Made by a program: the position numbers and the translations under genes. The notes below the pieces were generated by a model. The model was not told where the DNA came from. It did not search any database and saw only the letters and a list, made by a program, of their open reading frames with translations. Shown here in pieces: positions 45,764-57,588 of a stretch of 64,000 bases of DNA. Position 1 is the first letter of the stretch. Every line of letters begins with the position of its first letter. The stretch comes from Pezicula radicicola (Eukaryota; Ascomycota; Leotiomycetes; Helotiales; Dermateaceae), in contig PDUO01000002.1 of the NCBI GenBank assembly GCA_003008705.1, forward strand, positions 1,196,898 through 1,260,897, read 5' to 3'.

Positions 45764-47310
45764 TTACGTCCTGTAATCTCCATTTATTGTGATATATTCG
45801 TGACTATTTCATCTCTGGTTAGCCTAGCTCTGCTTCTCCAATGTTATTATCTAGTAGGGATGCATTATTTGGACTAACCTGTAATCGCATGTCCAGTAAA
45901 CAGCTTCCTCCTTTCCACCGCCCAGCCTAACTAAAATCTCCAGGTCCTCATGTTCTAGAATCTCAGCAGCCCTTGCCTCATCTACACTCTCAGGCTCGCC
46001 ATTGACTAATAGCTTCAGCTCTGGAGAGCCATCAGACGGGATGAATGAGACACTGGTCTTCTCTGGGACAACCTCGGGTACCTCATTAATGGGCATGCCT
46101 GGCTCAGAGATCTGCGAGTAGCCAGTTGCGCAGAGGATACGTCCCCAGTTTGCATCTTTTCCGTACAGTGCTGTCTTCACTAAAGGAGACCTGGCGATCG
46201 TGCTAGCGATCTTTCGAGCGCCCACTTCGGAAGGTGCTTCTGCTACGCGAATGGTGACAAATTTGGTAGCACCCTCACCGTCTCGGACCACGAGCTTGGC
46301 GAGGTCAGTGGCGAAGGTGGTGAGGGTTTCTTGGAAAGCCGCATAGTCCTCTGAGGTAGAAGAGTTGATTTCCTGGCCTCCGGCAACACCGTTGGCGAGG
46401 ATTGCAACGGTGTCGTTCGTTGAGGTATCTCCGTCTATGGAGATGCTGTTGAAGGATTTGTTAACAGCATTAGTGAGTAGAGTTGGGAGAAGTGAGGCAG
46501 AGATGGGTGCGTCCGTTGCAATCATACCGAGGAGGGTGGCCATTTGAGGATGTATCATGCCTGCCCCCTTGGTCATACCAGCTATGCTGTAGGTGACAGA
46601 TGGGGAAGATGGTAGATTGAAGGTACGGGAGATAAGCTTTGGGAACGTGTCTGTCGTACAGATTGCACGTGCGGCGGAAAGCCAATGGTCATGGGTGGTT
46701 CCTAGAGCGTCGTAGGCTGAGGGAATCTTGCGTAGGATCTTCTGAATGGGGAGTCTGAATTACATGTTAGTACTGGGCTAAGTATGCCAATGTTGCGACG
46801 AGTATACCGTTGTCCAATGACTCCTGTACTCATCACTATACTGCTTCCACCTTTTCCATCAGTGGGCTGGTCGAAGCACTTATCGGCTTCCGCTCCCATC
46901 TTCTCAGCATCTTCCATACCGCCCTTCCCAGTCACAGCATTTGCACATCCTGAGTTTACAATGATCGACCTGATATCCGAATTGGCTCTTCTCTTGAGCA
47001 TGTTTCGACTAACCGTCACAGGGGCAGCCTGGAACTTGTTCTTCGTAAATACTGCTGCTGCTGCACATGGTGTCTCGGAGGCGAGAAATGCTAAATCTGG
47101 CGTACTCTTGTTGGTTGGTTTTACACCGACATGAGTTCCCGATACCAAGAATCCTTTAGGATAGGTACCACTGGTAGGTACATATTTCTGCTTCGCGGGG
47201 GGTACTGATGACTCAAGAGGTGCGGAGTAATAACGAATGCTGTTTGTAGAAGCTTGGAATGGTCGTGTGAGATGTGTCAGGGCCGACGACGGCGACACTC
47301 TGGGAGCCAT
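45764..47310 (-). CDS. Mitochondrial ArgJ: ornithine acetyltransferase / acetylglutamate synthase
   Basis: The exons are 47310-46808, 46754-45879 and 45803-45764 (472 aa). The last exon is only 40 bases and encodes the family's conserved end, [12 protein letters not shown]. Without it the protein would end in a nonsense tail. The N-terminus is a mitochondrial presequence. The precursor self-cleaves before the nucleophile Thr in HPQMATLLG (about Thr241), just after KGAGM. TGVIGQRLPI and DGDTSTNDT are also family signatures. The enzyme recycles acetyl groups in arginine synthesis in the mitochondrial matrix. The gene is divergent from GCN2, sharing a 484-base promoter with a TGAGTCA site, so control by the general amino-acid regulator CPC1/Gcn4 is likely. 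Confidence 0.94.
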
Positions 47311-47424
47311 TGCTTGCGATTGAGGACTCGAGACGCACTCAAACTAATGTGATATCAATTGATGAGTATTTGAGCCTTTGGTATAGGGAGGAGGAATATC
47401 TTACAGAAGTCTTTGTTGGCACAA

Positions 47425-47431
47425 TGAGTCA
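47425..47431. promoter_or_regulatory. Perfect Gcn4/CPC1-type site TGAGTCA
   Basis: The palindrome TGAGTCA lies about 115 bases upstream of the ArgJ start and 364 bases upstream of the GCN2 start. In yeast and Neurospora, TGA(C/G)TCA is the binding site of Gcn4/CPC1, which turns on amino-acid genes in starvation. Function here is inferred from the motif and from ArgJ being a typical target. Confidence 0.65.
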
Positions 47432-47582
47432 CAGGGAAATTCTGTAACTTTTGTTTGTTCAATCTGCTGTGCCCAAGAGAAAAGTTTGGGCCTCGCCGCG
47501 ACCGCGAGCAGGGGGAGCTCGATACTCGACATAGGATGACAGGAGGGGCATTTGAACCGATGATTAGCCGTTCAGCCTCGTG

Positions 47583-47867
47583 ATGAGTCTACGACAACTG
47601 AAATTCAATTCAATATTTATATTGGTTGCCTTTCAACTTCAACTTCAACTTCAACTTACTCCTAAATCGCATCTTGCCCACAAACTATGTACATCCCCAG
47701 CGCGTAAAAGATCCGCAGCTTCGGCTGCGTGTATCTATTTGAGAGTCTCTCCGATCCGACTTACGAAGCCTATCAAATCGCAAAGAACATCAAAATGCCG
47801 CCAACTAATCCATGGGGAAAGAAACCAAAACAAGATAACACATCCCAGTCCGGGTTTCCCGAACTGA
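47583..47867 (+). other. Possible upstream ORF overlapping the GCN2 start
   Basis: ATG at 47583 opens a 94-codon frame, out of frame with GCN2, that ends at 47867, beyond the GCN2 ATG at 47795. If the transcript starts upstream of it, it could limit GCN2 translation. Transcript start is unknown, so this is tentative. The peptide is not recognised. It crosses the TTCAAC tandem repeat at 47632-47655. Confidence 0.3.
47632..47655. repeat. Tandem hexamer (TTCAAC)4 in the GCN2 leader
   Basis: Four exact copies of TTCAAC lie in the ArgJ/GCN2 spacer. A short microsatellite, it may vary between strains. No binding function is assigned. Confidence 0.85.
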
Positions 47868-50800
47868 AGCCTCAAGCAAAAGATGCTGTGTCCAAGTCGA
47901 AATATGAGGAGATACAGGAGGACGAGCTCATTGCACTAGCAGCAATATACGGCGAGGATTTTAAGCAGATACAAATAAATCAGGGAGCTTGGAAGGTGTG
48001 TCCTGTATGCCATATGCTGCTGGGCGCGATAGCTAACATTCGAGGCTAGAAAGCAGAGCCATCTTTCGAAATTCGCATAAAGGCGTCCGATGAAGACATA
48101 GCAATTACACTTGCAGCTACGCTTACCGCCACATACCCCAAGACAATTCCCCTACTAAGTGTCAAGGAACATGAGTTTCTTCGCGATGCAACGCTTTTCA
48201 AGGTCCAGAAAGTCATTGAATCGAAACCTAAGGAACTTGTTTCAGAAGAACAAGCCATGATTATGGAGATCGTGGACGCTATTCGGGACGTGTTGGAAGA
48301 TGCTGCTGATGCGAAAGCAGCTGGACGAGAATTGCCTAGTCTAGAAGAAGAACGAGCAAACCATGAAGCAGCCGCGGCCAAGCTCGCAGAGGTAGAAAGG
48401 GAAGAAAAGGAGAAGCAGAAGCAACAAGAGAACTTAGAGGAAGAGCGTATGCTTGGCGACCTCGTTCAAGATGAGATCAAACGCCAAAAAGCAAAAGCCA
48501 AGGAGGTCAAGCGGAAGAACCGACCGCCGCCAATGCTCAGCGAAGTTTCCTTTGAGAAGGTGGGCAAAGGTGATTTACAGGATGAAATGCTGGCATTCGA
48601 CCAACCCATCACACTGCTTGATGAGAGTGGAAATCCTCTTGTATTCCAAGTTATCACAGGGAAAAGTTGTATACGTCAAGGCCCGGTATCTAAGTGCTTT
48701 ACTGTGAAGCCAGTCGTTACTCAAAGAGGAAGCCAGGCTCCTTTACTAGCATTGAAGCAGACGGACCTGGCCACGGGAGTGAAGGATCACAACAATTTCA
48801 AAAAGCAGCTTCAAGTGCTTGAGACTGAACTCGAGGCTCTTAAGAAGATCAGACATCAGAACATACTTGACATACTAGAATTCAAGGTTCACAGGTCTGT
48901 CGACGATGGCCAGTCCGACTCTGGATGGACTGTTAGTGTGCTTGGAGAATTTGCTGAAAAGGGTTCTTTGGAGGAATTACTGGACATCACTGGGACTCTT
49001 GGCGTTGAAAAAGTTCGCTCATGGACTATAGAACTTTTGGACGCAATCCGGTTTCTACACGATCATGGCATACTTCATGAGGATATCCACGCCGGCAATG
49101 TCCTTGTGGTCCGGCAGTCAACCGGAGAAGTTAGACCAAAGCTGGCTGACGCAGGTTACCAGAGGAAATTGCATGGTCTCAGTGAAAAGAAACACTCAAC
49201 AAACACTGTTGCTGTTGCGAAGTCAGCGTACTGGCTCCCCCCAGAGATGGCAAGCACTGATCAGCCTCAGTACTCCCAAAAGACTGATATCTGGGATTTT
49301 GGACTTATATTTTTGCAGATGCTCTTCGGCTTGACAGTTGTAAAGAAGTACTCGTCTCCTATGGCTTTAGTAGAGTCATTGTCATTGTCTGATTCCTTAC
49401 ACGAATTCGTACACAAGTTGTTTAAGGCGGACCCTAAGAAACGACCTCGTGCTTTCGAATTGAGCTCGTGCGAGTTTTTGGCCACAGATGCTCCTATTCT
49501 GGATGACAACTCCTCTGCAGTTGCGTCCAGACTTGGATCGATGGCCTCACTTCTTCCTGTGACTCCAAGTCGACGAAGACATGATTCAATGAATAGCCAT
49601 GGTCAATTTTCTAGATACAAGGAAGACTTTGTTGAGGAAGGTCGTCTTGGTAAGGGAGGCTTTGGTGAAGTTGTGAAGGCAAGAAAAAAGCTTGATGGGC
49701 AGATTTACGCCATCAAAAAAATTACTCAGAAGTCTTCGGCCTCGTTAACCGAAGTATTGAAAGAAGTTCGCCTCCTATCCCAGTTGAGCCACCCCTCAGT
49801 TGTTCGTAAGTTCATTTGTAAATTCCTCATTATTGTTTCCTTCTACCCTCTCATCAAACCAGAATGGATATCAAAATTGTATATTTACTAGCTGTTCCTC
49901 TGACCAGGACTGACTCTATGATGCGTTGCAGGATACTACAATACCTGGACTGAGGAACTGCCAGATGTGGAAGAAACTGACGACGACGTCACAACGGAGG
50001 ATGCTATAACTGAGGATTCTGTGAGCGATGTATCTCCAGAAACGGGGCCTAATGTTGAATTTGGTGCTTCCACAGGGGGACTTGACTTCATGTCATCGAG
50101 TGGATATCCTCAGATCGAGTTCGGTTATGATGAAGGCTCTGGATCCGATGAGGAAGATGAAGAGGACGAATCAACAAGCCCTGATTCCCAAGCTCCTAAT
50201 AGGAATAACAACGGAGGCAGTGGCCTAGTATTGAATCGGACTAGATCTAGTAGTCGCTTTCAACGATCTTTCAAGACCGTGCTCTATATCTCTATGGAGT
50301 ATTGCGAGAGGCGGACACTGCGCGATCTGATCAAGCGAGATCTTTATAAAGACAACGATGAGATATGGCGCCTCTTCAGGCAGGTCCTAGAGGGCCTTGT
50401 TCATATTCATGGCTTAAACATCGTACATCGCGACCTCAAGCCAGAAAACATTTTTATTGATGGCGCTGGAAATGTAAGAATAGGAGACTTTGGCTTGGCA
50501 ACGAGTGGTCAATATTCTGTAGCCCACAAGGCTTCCTCAGCTGCGGCACATATAAGCGGTGATCTTACAAGAAGCATTGGAACACCAACTTATGTTGCAC
50601 CAGAAATCCGATCATCTGTGGGTGGACTTTACAGCAGCAAAGTCGATATGTACTCTTTGGGCATCATCTTCTTTGAAATGAACTACCCAGCGGTTTTGGG
50701 AATGCAACGCGCCCAGGTCATCGAAGGCCTCCGGCAGAAGCAGCCTGTCTTACCTGCAGATTTCAATACCGCTGGGAAGGTCCTACAAGCAGACATCATA

Positions 50801-52895
50801 TTGTCACTTCTGAACCATAGCCCGAAAGAGCGTCCTGCAAGTTCTGAACTCCTCCAAAGTGGTAAACTGCCAGTGCAGATGGAGAGCGAGACAATCCGGC
50901 AAACGTTAGCTGGCTTGTCAGACTCCAGGTCCCCATATTACCACAAAATGATGAGTGCACTGTTTTCACGCCCTACCGTACAAGCCAAGGATGTGGCCTG
51001 GGATATGTCTACAGTCAGCCATAGTGCAAATGATCTCTTGCTTCAAGGCATCGTCAAGCAGAAGCTAACTTCTATATTTCGTCACCACGGCGCTGTTGAA
51101 ACTCCACGAAGCTCTCTCTTCCCCCGATCAGGTCACTATGGGCCGAATGCTGTACAGATGTTGGACACAAATGGTACTCTGGTGCAACTACCTTATGACC
51201 TCACTCTTCCACATGCTCGAGCTATCGCAAAACACGAGCCTTCTGTTCAGCGGTCTTTTGCATTCGCACCTGTGTTTCGAGATAGGCATGACGGTGGACA
51301 ACCACAAACCGTTGCCGAGGTGGACTTCGATATTGTCTCAACTGACAGTTTAGATTTGGCTCTGAAAGAGGCAGAAGTTATCAAAGTCCTTGATGAGATT
51401 GTGACAAGCTTCCCTTCTGTAGCTGCGACGCAGATGTGCTTTCATGTCAACCACTCAGATCTTCTTGGTCTTATATTCGATTTCTGCAGAATTGATGACA
51501 GTGTACGGCAGGCTACTGCCGATACCCTCAGCAAGCTTAATGTCCATCAATGGACTTGGCAGAAAATTCGCACTGAACTACGATCACCACTCATTGGAGT
51601 CTCTGCAACAAGTGTTGATGATCTACAGCGCTTTGATTTCCGAGGTGTGTTATTCTGCCTTCTGGGTTCTCGTATGTAGTCACTGATTGTTATTAGACAC
51701 CCCAACCAAAGCCTTTCAAAGGCTCAAAACAATATTTGAAGGCACTGACATGTTCGAGAGAGCATCTTCCACACTTGCTCATTTGCGGGATGTAATTGAT
51801 TACGCCAAGAGATTTGACGTGCGAAACAAAATTTACATTAATCCGTTGGGAAGTCTAAAGTTGAATTTCTACAAGGGTGGGGTACTATTCCAATGTCTCT
51901 ACGATAGAAAAGTTAGGGATGTGTTCGCAGCGGGTGGCCGCTACGACTCCCTTATCCGCGAACACACCCACAGATCAGGTGCCCATCACGAAGAACGGCA
52001 TGCAGTAGGATTTAATTTGGCTTGGGAAAAGTTGGCCAGGCTTCCCAAAGCTAACGCCAAAAACTTCCTCAAGAAAGCAGAAGAGGAACTGCAAGGTATT
52101 TGGAACACAAAGAGGGTAAGCGCTGGCCTTGACGTCCTTTGTAATGGCAACCCGCTGACCCTTTGAAAGTGCGATGTTCTTGTCGCTAGCTTCGATGCAT
52201 CTATCTTGCGGTCCGCTGGCGTGGAGATTGTGCAGCAGCTTTGGGCACACGACATCAGCGCCGAGTTAGCCCGTGATGCTCGATCTCCAGAAGATCTTTT
52301 GATCAAATACCGTGATGACCATTATTCTTGGGTTGTGATAATTAAGCAAGACTCAGTTTTGAAAGTCAAGAGTATGGATAGGAAGGATGTCCAAGACACT
52401 GAGATTCCCTCAACACAGCTGATAAATTGGCTCCGGGGCGAGATTCGAGAGAGGGACCAGAGAGAAGGTATACAGCAGCCTCAAAGATCGAGACTCCAAC
52501 GGAATTCTAGTACCCATGATGCGAATATGCCAGACCACGAGCAAGATGTACGGGTCCTAATCGCCGGTACGAAAAGCAAGAAGTCAAATCGCCGCAACAT
52601 TGTTGAGCAAGCACAGAGTCGTGCTTTCACACTGGTCCAATCATTTCTCGATGGCCCTATTGCAGCCATTGAAACTACAGATCACGTTATGGAGCTAATT
52701 AGGGAAACCCGACTGTCTGACCCCGAGAGTTGGCGCAAAGTTACTCACAGCGTACCGACAGCTGAAAGGAGGTACATTGGGGAGATTCATGACATGATGA
52801 ATGGGCTGGCGTTTCAGAACAAGGAAACCACGAGAAATGCCTTTGTTTATAACTTTCGGACAGGGACATGCATTTACTATGACCTTGGAGCCTGA
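47795..52895 (+). CDS. GCN2: eIF2-alpha kinase GCN2/CPC-3
   Basis: The exons are 47795-47995, 48050-49805, 49932-51644, 51697-52115 and 52170-52895 (1604 aa). An RWD domain (DELIALAAIYGEDFKQIQI) that binds GCN1 covers about residues 30-135. A charged coiled-coil comes next. A pseudokinase covers about 220-520, with HEDIHAGN in place of HRDLKxxN. The active kinase begins near 597 (LGKGGFGEVV, Lys in YAIKKI). It has an acidic insert of about 100 residues, then HRDLKPEN near 820, DFG in IGDFGLA and the activation segment. A HisRS-like domain (about 950-1400) and a C-terminal ribosome/dimer region follow. GCN2 senses uncharged tRNA and phosphorylates eIF2-alpha. It is complete and well placed beside ArgJ. 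Confidence 0.95.
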
Positions 52896-53239
52896 AATAG
52901 CCTGCTCATTGCATTCTTTCTGTGGGTCTGAATGGTTGTCGAAATGCGTGAAAGGATGGATAAGTAGAATATAGATACCCGAGAAGCAACCTATGAAATG
53001 TGCGAGTTGTCAAGTAGCAAATCAAGTGACATATTGCTGCCCAGTGAACTTTGCCTACACTGATCAATTGAATTTTATTCATTGACGTTTTATCAGTTTC
53101 CACTGTTTCGTGGAAGTGAGTATGACTTATTCGTGCGCTTTAATACCTGCTCGAGATCTCCATAATTGCTGGTGCTAAAATCTGATGCGCTATTATATTC
53201 TAATACTCGAAACTGCTCCAATAAACAATACCCGAACTT
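52896..53239. other. 3' flank of GCN2 and 5' flank of tRNA-Lys
   Basis: Nothing else is seen in this 344-base spacer. Confidence 0.5.
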
Positions 53240-53344
53240 GCCCGGGTAGCTCAATCGGTAGAGCGTGTGGCTCTTAAGCAGAATTGGTAACAGTTCGAAT
53301 CCAAGAACACCTCAAGGTCGTGGGTTCGAGCCCCACCTCGGGCT
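53240..53344 (+). tRNA. tRNA-Lys (anticodon CUU) with an intron of about 32 bases
   Basis: The acceptor stem GCCCGGG pairs with CTCGGGC, the D-arm is GCTCAATCGGTAGAGC, and the anticodon loop is CTCTTAA (anticodon CTT). The T-arm is GTGGGTTCGAGCCCCAC. Exons are about 53240-53276 and 53309-53344, joined after position 37. The anticodon stem has one T-T mismatch. The intron contains a second B-box-like sequence, GTTCGAATC. The boundaries of the intron follow from pairing and could shift by a base. Confidence 0.9.
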
Positions 53345-53906
53345 CAATTCCCGAGGTTGTCAGAAATGATAACTTCCAGTCTTTTTGATTAATTTTTAGT
53401 CTTGTTTTCTGTCTTTCTGGTTGCGAATGTAGGACTGCAGCTCAGTTTTTGCTGGGATGGAATTTTTTTTTTGGTTTGTGCTGCTTTTCGTTTATAAGGT
53501 AAGCGAAACGCTAGAGTAAAGGGGCTTCGCTTAGGCTAAGCTCGTCTTCCACTGAGATTTATGGAGGTGTTTGGTCAATGAAGTACATGAGAAATGGCCT
53601 ACTTAGTTACCAAGAGTCTTCTTGATCTTGATTTCATTAACAATAGTATTATTATTTATACTTCAACATCTGTTGCCTAGCGGCATACGAATTGATTGTG
53701 TGGAAAGTTATTTGATCTTTCATCTGCCGATACCTTACTTTGTCTAAATATACCTACATACCCATTAATTACAACCTAAGAAACCCCGAATGTCTCCCCA
53801 TTTGGAACTGATTTATTGAGTTCTACGTATTTGTGCCACGTGCCGCGTATAGCCTTAGAAATTTCTGATACTGCATACAGCTTATATTTGGTAGGTATGC
53901 ATTATT
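53345..53906. other. Intergenic, no gene seen
   Basis: This is the 3' flank of the tRNA (T-rich stretch at 53467-53477, possibly a Pol III stop) and the 3' flank of the rhomboid gene. A T-rich run also follows the tRNA at about 53381-53399. Confidence 0.45.
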
Positions 53907-54832
53907 TTATAGTCCTGAACGAACTCCGATCCTGCCCTTTCTCATGGCAAGTAGCCACCAAACCCCACCAAAAGCTATACCACCTAGATGGGCAGCATGG
54001 CCAACCTCAGGTAACCACCCGTTAAGCTCACAAGCGACACTACCACCTATGGAAATGGCTACTGCAGTCCACGCCCTTACAGGAAAGAACATCAGCTGGA
54101 CTTTGGTTCTCGGTAGTAAACAGCTGAGTGCTGTGAATAGCGCAAAGATGCTACTTGAGGCGCCAACTGCAGCCCATTGCTTTTGCTGCTGTCCTCCGCC
54201 AAGCTCAGGAGACTCCATTCGAAGGAATTGAGCAATACCTCCGACAAGCCCTCCGCCAACCCATAGTATTGCGAATGTCTTCGAGCCGAAAACTGCTACA
54301 ATAGGGGGTCCAAACGAAACGAGAGTAAACATATTAACGCCTAGATGCAACAGACTGTGGTGAGTGAGGGTCGATGTGAGTATTGTATAATATCGCCCCT
54401 CTGCAAAGTTCTTCGCAGACCAAACTGTGTGTTTGTCCATGGTTAATAGCGGCCTAGGATCTCCTCGTTTTGGCCCCTCCCCTCTGTATTCCTCCCGAAG
54501 CTTCTGACGGTACCCATAGATGATCACGCAGACCCCAATGACAGTTCCCACAACAATGTACGGAGCACGTGGCCTTGAAAATGTGTTTGATCTTGGCCCA
54601 GGCGTAATTGGGTCAGGATCGTGCCATGTACCTAGTGATCGGCTGCTGGAGAAGTGCTTTGGTGTGCAGTCCCTTATCTGACGATTGATTCGAGTTGGCC
54701 TAACCTAGAGATGAAAATATATTAGAAACCAGTTGCGAACAGGCCGGCGGGATGAAGGTAAAAACATACAGGGACTAATCTCATCATCGAGAATCCATGC
54801 CTAGCAGCAGTAATCCTCATAAAAGTAGCCAT
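53907..54832 (-). CDS. Rhomboid-family intramembrane serine protease
   Basis: Exon 1 is 54832-54770 and exon 2 is 54704-53907 (286 aa). The N-terminus (MATFMRITAARHGFSMMRLV) is basic and may target mitochondria. The membrane core has LTHHSLLHLGVNMFTLVSFG, the serine motif GASSSIFALF and the histidine motif GHAAHLGGIAFG. Ser and His form the catalytic dyad of rhomboids. Six or so hydrophobic segments are visible. The basic N-terminus suggests a mitochondrial PARL/Pcp1-like member, though Pcp1 proteins are usually longer. Substrate is unknown. The gene is divergent from the decayed CWC2 copy, 432 bases apart. Confidence 0.85.
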
Positions 54833-55264
54833 CGTATGCTACGTCTCCCAGTATCGTAGTGATGTGTTCTGGTGATATTAATTCCTAGATTCCAGCAAAC
54901 GGTTCCCTGAATACCTAAGGTACTCTGTTACACAGAATTTAAGACATGCCCAGATAGGCCAAGTGGCTGGGAGCTACTTGATTCCATGAAAAGAAATCGT
55001 GACCTACGGTACTGGGACTTTTCACTTACTACTTATGAACTTTCAATATCTCTTGCGCGAAGCAAAAGTGGAATTAATTAAATAACTTGACTCGAATATG
55101 ATGAAGCTGCTTTAGGTACCTTAGATACAAGTGCTCTTTCATAAGGTTGAGCCTTGCGCTGCGCTAGGCGTTCAAATCGGGACTAGTTCTCAGCCTTGAA
55201 GAAGACCTCCACAGTATAATGAACCTCGCGCAAGGAAGCTTCAAGTCGCGACAACCACTTCAAA
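54833..55264. other. Intergenic between rhomboid gene and CWC2 relic
   Basis: This AT-rich spacer has no gene signal. Confidence 0.5.
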
Positions 55265-56480
55265 ATGGCCGACATCGAAACAGCGGTATCGCCCACCATG
55301 ACGCCCGTTCCGAAGAGAACTCTACCGCGCTTGTAACCGCCAACAATGAGGTTATCGCGCCCGCCTAGAAGAAAATCAAAAAAGATCATTCGCAAAATGA
55401 AGTGTCCAGCAAAACCACAAGTCGACCCCTCCACTATGAAGGATGAGCCGCCACCGCAGAAAGGGCCGATCTTTAACATCTAGTACAATAAGTGGTCTGG
55501 TGATGATAGAGAGGACAAATACTCGTCGAAGACTTCTGCCAATGGCGCTGCAATATTGCGAAGGATACGGGATATACTAAAGCAGGCAAGGTTCCTGGAA
55601 GCTACTTCTATTTATTCTTCGCACGAGGTAGTCCCAAGGGCCAGGAATGCGAATACCTGCACAGACTACCCGGGATCCACGATATGTTCAACCCGAATGT
55701 TGATGTATTCGGTAGAGACAAGCACTTGGATTACAGAGATGATATGGGAGATGTGGGAAGCTTTATGAGACAAAATCGCACGATATATGTAGGAAGGATA
55801 CACGTTAGTGATGATATCGAGGAATTTGTGGCTAGAAATTTTGCAGAATGGGGCCAAATTGAGCGCAGTAAGTATTTCTATTTCATTGTGGCTCGGGCAA
55901 TAGCTGATTCCCTATTAGTTCGCGTTCTCAATACCCGTGGTGTTAGCTTCATCACATATTTGAATGAAGTAAACGCCGAATTTGCAAAGGAATCCATGGC
56001 GCACCAGTCCTCAGATCACAGCGAGATTCTCGACGTCCGATGGGCGACTGCCGATCCAAATCCTATGGCGCAAGCTCGAGAAGTCCGGAAAATAGAAGAG
56101 CAGGCTGCCGAGGCTGTTCGAAGAGCTCTGCCGGCTGAATTTGTAGTAGAGATTGAAGGCCGAGACGCTGAAGCCAGGAAGCGAAAGAAGATTGAAGGAG
56201 GATTTGGATCGGCAGGATACGACGCTCCAGATGATGTGTATTTTGCCCGTGGTGTGAATGTAGTAAATCCTCTGGGAAGGCAATGATTGGAGCTTGAAGA
56301 AGAGCAGAGATTGATGATTGAGGATGCACAAGTGGCGGCCGAGGAAGAGGCAGAAAGTGGTGGCATGTCTCAAACAGAACTCTTGCTGCTCTGCAAAATG
56401 CTCGAAGGTCGTTTGCACCAAAACCAAAGCCAGCAGCGTCTTCGGGACCGTTAGTGGCGTATGATAGTGATAGTGATTAA
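55265..56480 (+). pseudogene. Decayed copy of pre-mRNA splicing factor gene CWC2
   Basis: From ATG 55265 (MADIETAVSPTMTPVPKR) to TAA 56478-56480, the sequence reads as CWC2 in broken frames. Recognisable pieces are KPQVDPST, YNKWSG, LHRLPGIHDMFNPNVDVFG, NRTIYVGRIHVSDDIEEFVA (RRM) and LVAYDSDSD at the end. Breaks are frameshifts near 55320-55400, 55535-55550 and 56370-56395, with stops TAG at 55481-55483 (where Trp is usual) and TGA at 56284-56286. In the CCCH zinc finger, ARGxCPKG has become RGSPKG with Ser for Cys. A normal intron (55870-55919) is still present, so this arose as a DNA copy, not from mRNA. CWC2 is essential in yeast, so an intact gene must exist elsewhere. Confidence 0.88.
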
Positions 56481-56646
56481 GTCCGAAAACGCTTACATAT
56501 AGGTAAGCACCGTATTGCATGGCTGAGGCGTATTATTGGGGACAATATCTGGCGCTCTGGAGTTTTGCCAAAAGCAAATTGGGAATGAATTAGGCAGCAT
56601 CAATGAGCCCCTCACCAGCCTGTAGATACAAGAATATCTCGGAGCT

Positions 56647-57588
56647 TCAACTGTTGAAGATTCTCGAATACAGCATTTCGTGTCTTCCGACCCAAAGGTC
56701 CATGACTGGGACACTTTGACCTGCATCTTCAATTTTAGTATGCCATTCCCTATTAATGACTTTTAGGATCCCATCCTGGACGTCCATGCTCGCCAGTACT
56801 TTTTGTGCGTGATATGGCCCAAACATACTTGCTCGAACTGCAGCTGACAACAATGCTTTCACATGGCTCAGCATAAAAATATAGGCTGTTTGCTGCAAAC
56901 TCAGTCCTACTGTGGCAGCAATTACCCCAAATAGTGGCCCTAGATGGGCAGAAGCCGTGGGTAAATCAATCGATACCAATGAGGAAGAAGTATTGCGCAA
57001 TAGCAGAGCAAACTCCTTCAAACCCTGCAAAACAGATTTGTCCACACTTGCTGGCAATGCATCTTTGAACGACCGATCCCAAATAGAAAGCAATGCTCGA
57101 CCCTGAGCTACAGAAGCCCGCCGCCCAACTGTGCACATAATAGCCGCATCTAAAGCATCATCGAGCTCTGTGAGCTCAGCAGGATTCCTATGAGCTGCGA
57201 GCACAAAGGGTAGAGTTGTTGAAGCATAGGAAGAGAGCGAAAGATTGAGGAAGGCGGGGAAGGAGGAGTAGGGTTTTGTATGTGCTAGGTAAGACTCTAG
57301 GCCGCTGCTAAAGGCGAAGGAGCCCAGGGGGAGTGCTGAATCGGAAAGTAGAAAGAGAAAGTGGTGAGACGAGATGGTCAAAGGTCCTGGAAATTGTCAG
57401 AGAGATTTGCCTAGGAGAAAAAATAGGTGAACTATACCATTGCTCTCGAGGAGCTTTGACGGCGGGGTCGTAATAGCTTCATGATTGGCTTTGTTGAGGC
57501 GGGCTTTGGCATCTTGGAGACGTTTTTCGAGATCGGCAATCTCGTCATTAATTTTTTGCGACTGGGCGGAGTCGTCTTCGTTGTTCAT
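56647..57588 (-). CDS. ureF: Urease accessory protein UreF
   Basis: Exon 1 is 57588-57438 and exon 2 is 57386-56647 (296 aa). The first exon encodes a coiled-coil-like leader (MNNEDDSAQSQKINDEIADL). The UreF core starts LTISSHHFLFLLSDSALPLG and includes FAFSSGLESYLAH, the diagnostic opening of the family, and a helix-rich body. UreF works with UreD and UreG to load nickel into urease in the cytosol. The intron (50 bases) has a TTTCCAG acceptor and the join is in frame (SNGPLTISS). No other urease gene lies in the window. Identity is firm. Confidence 0.92.

Noticed and set aside
47729..47794. Longer GCN2 start
   Set aside because: The upstream frame begins with GTG, not ATG; the first in-frame ATG is 47795.
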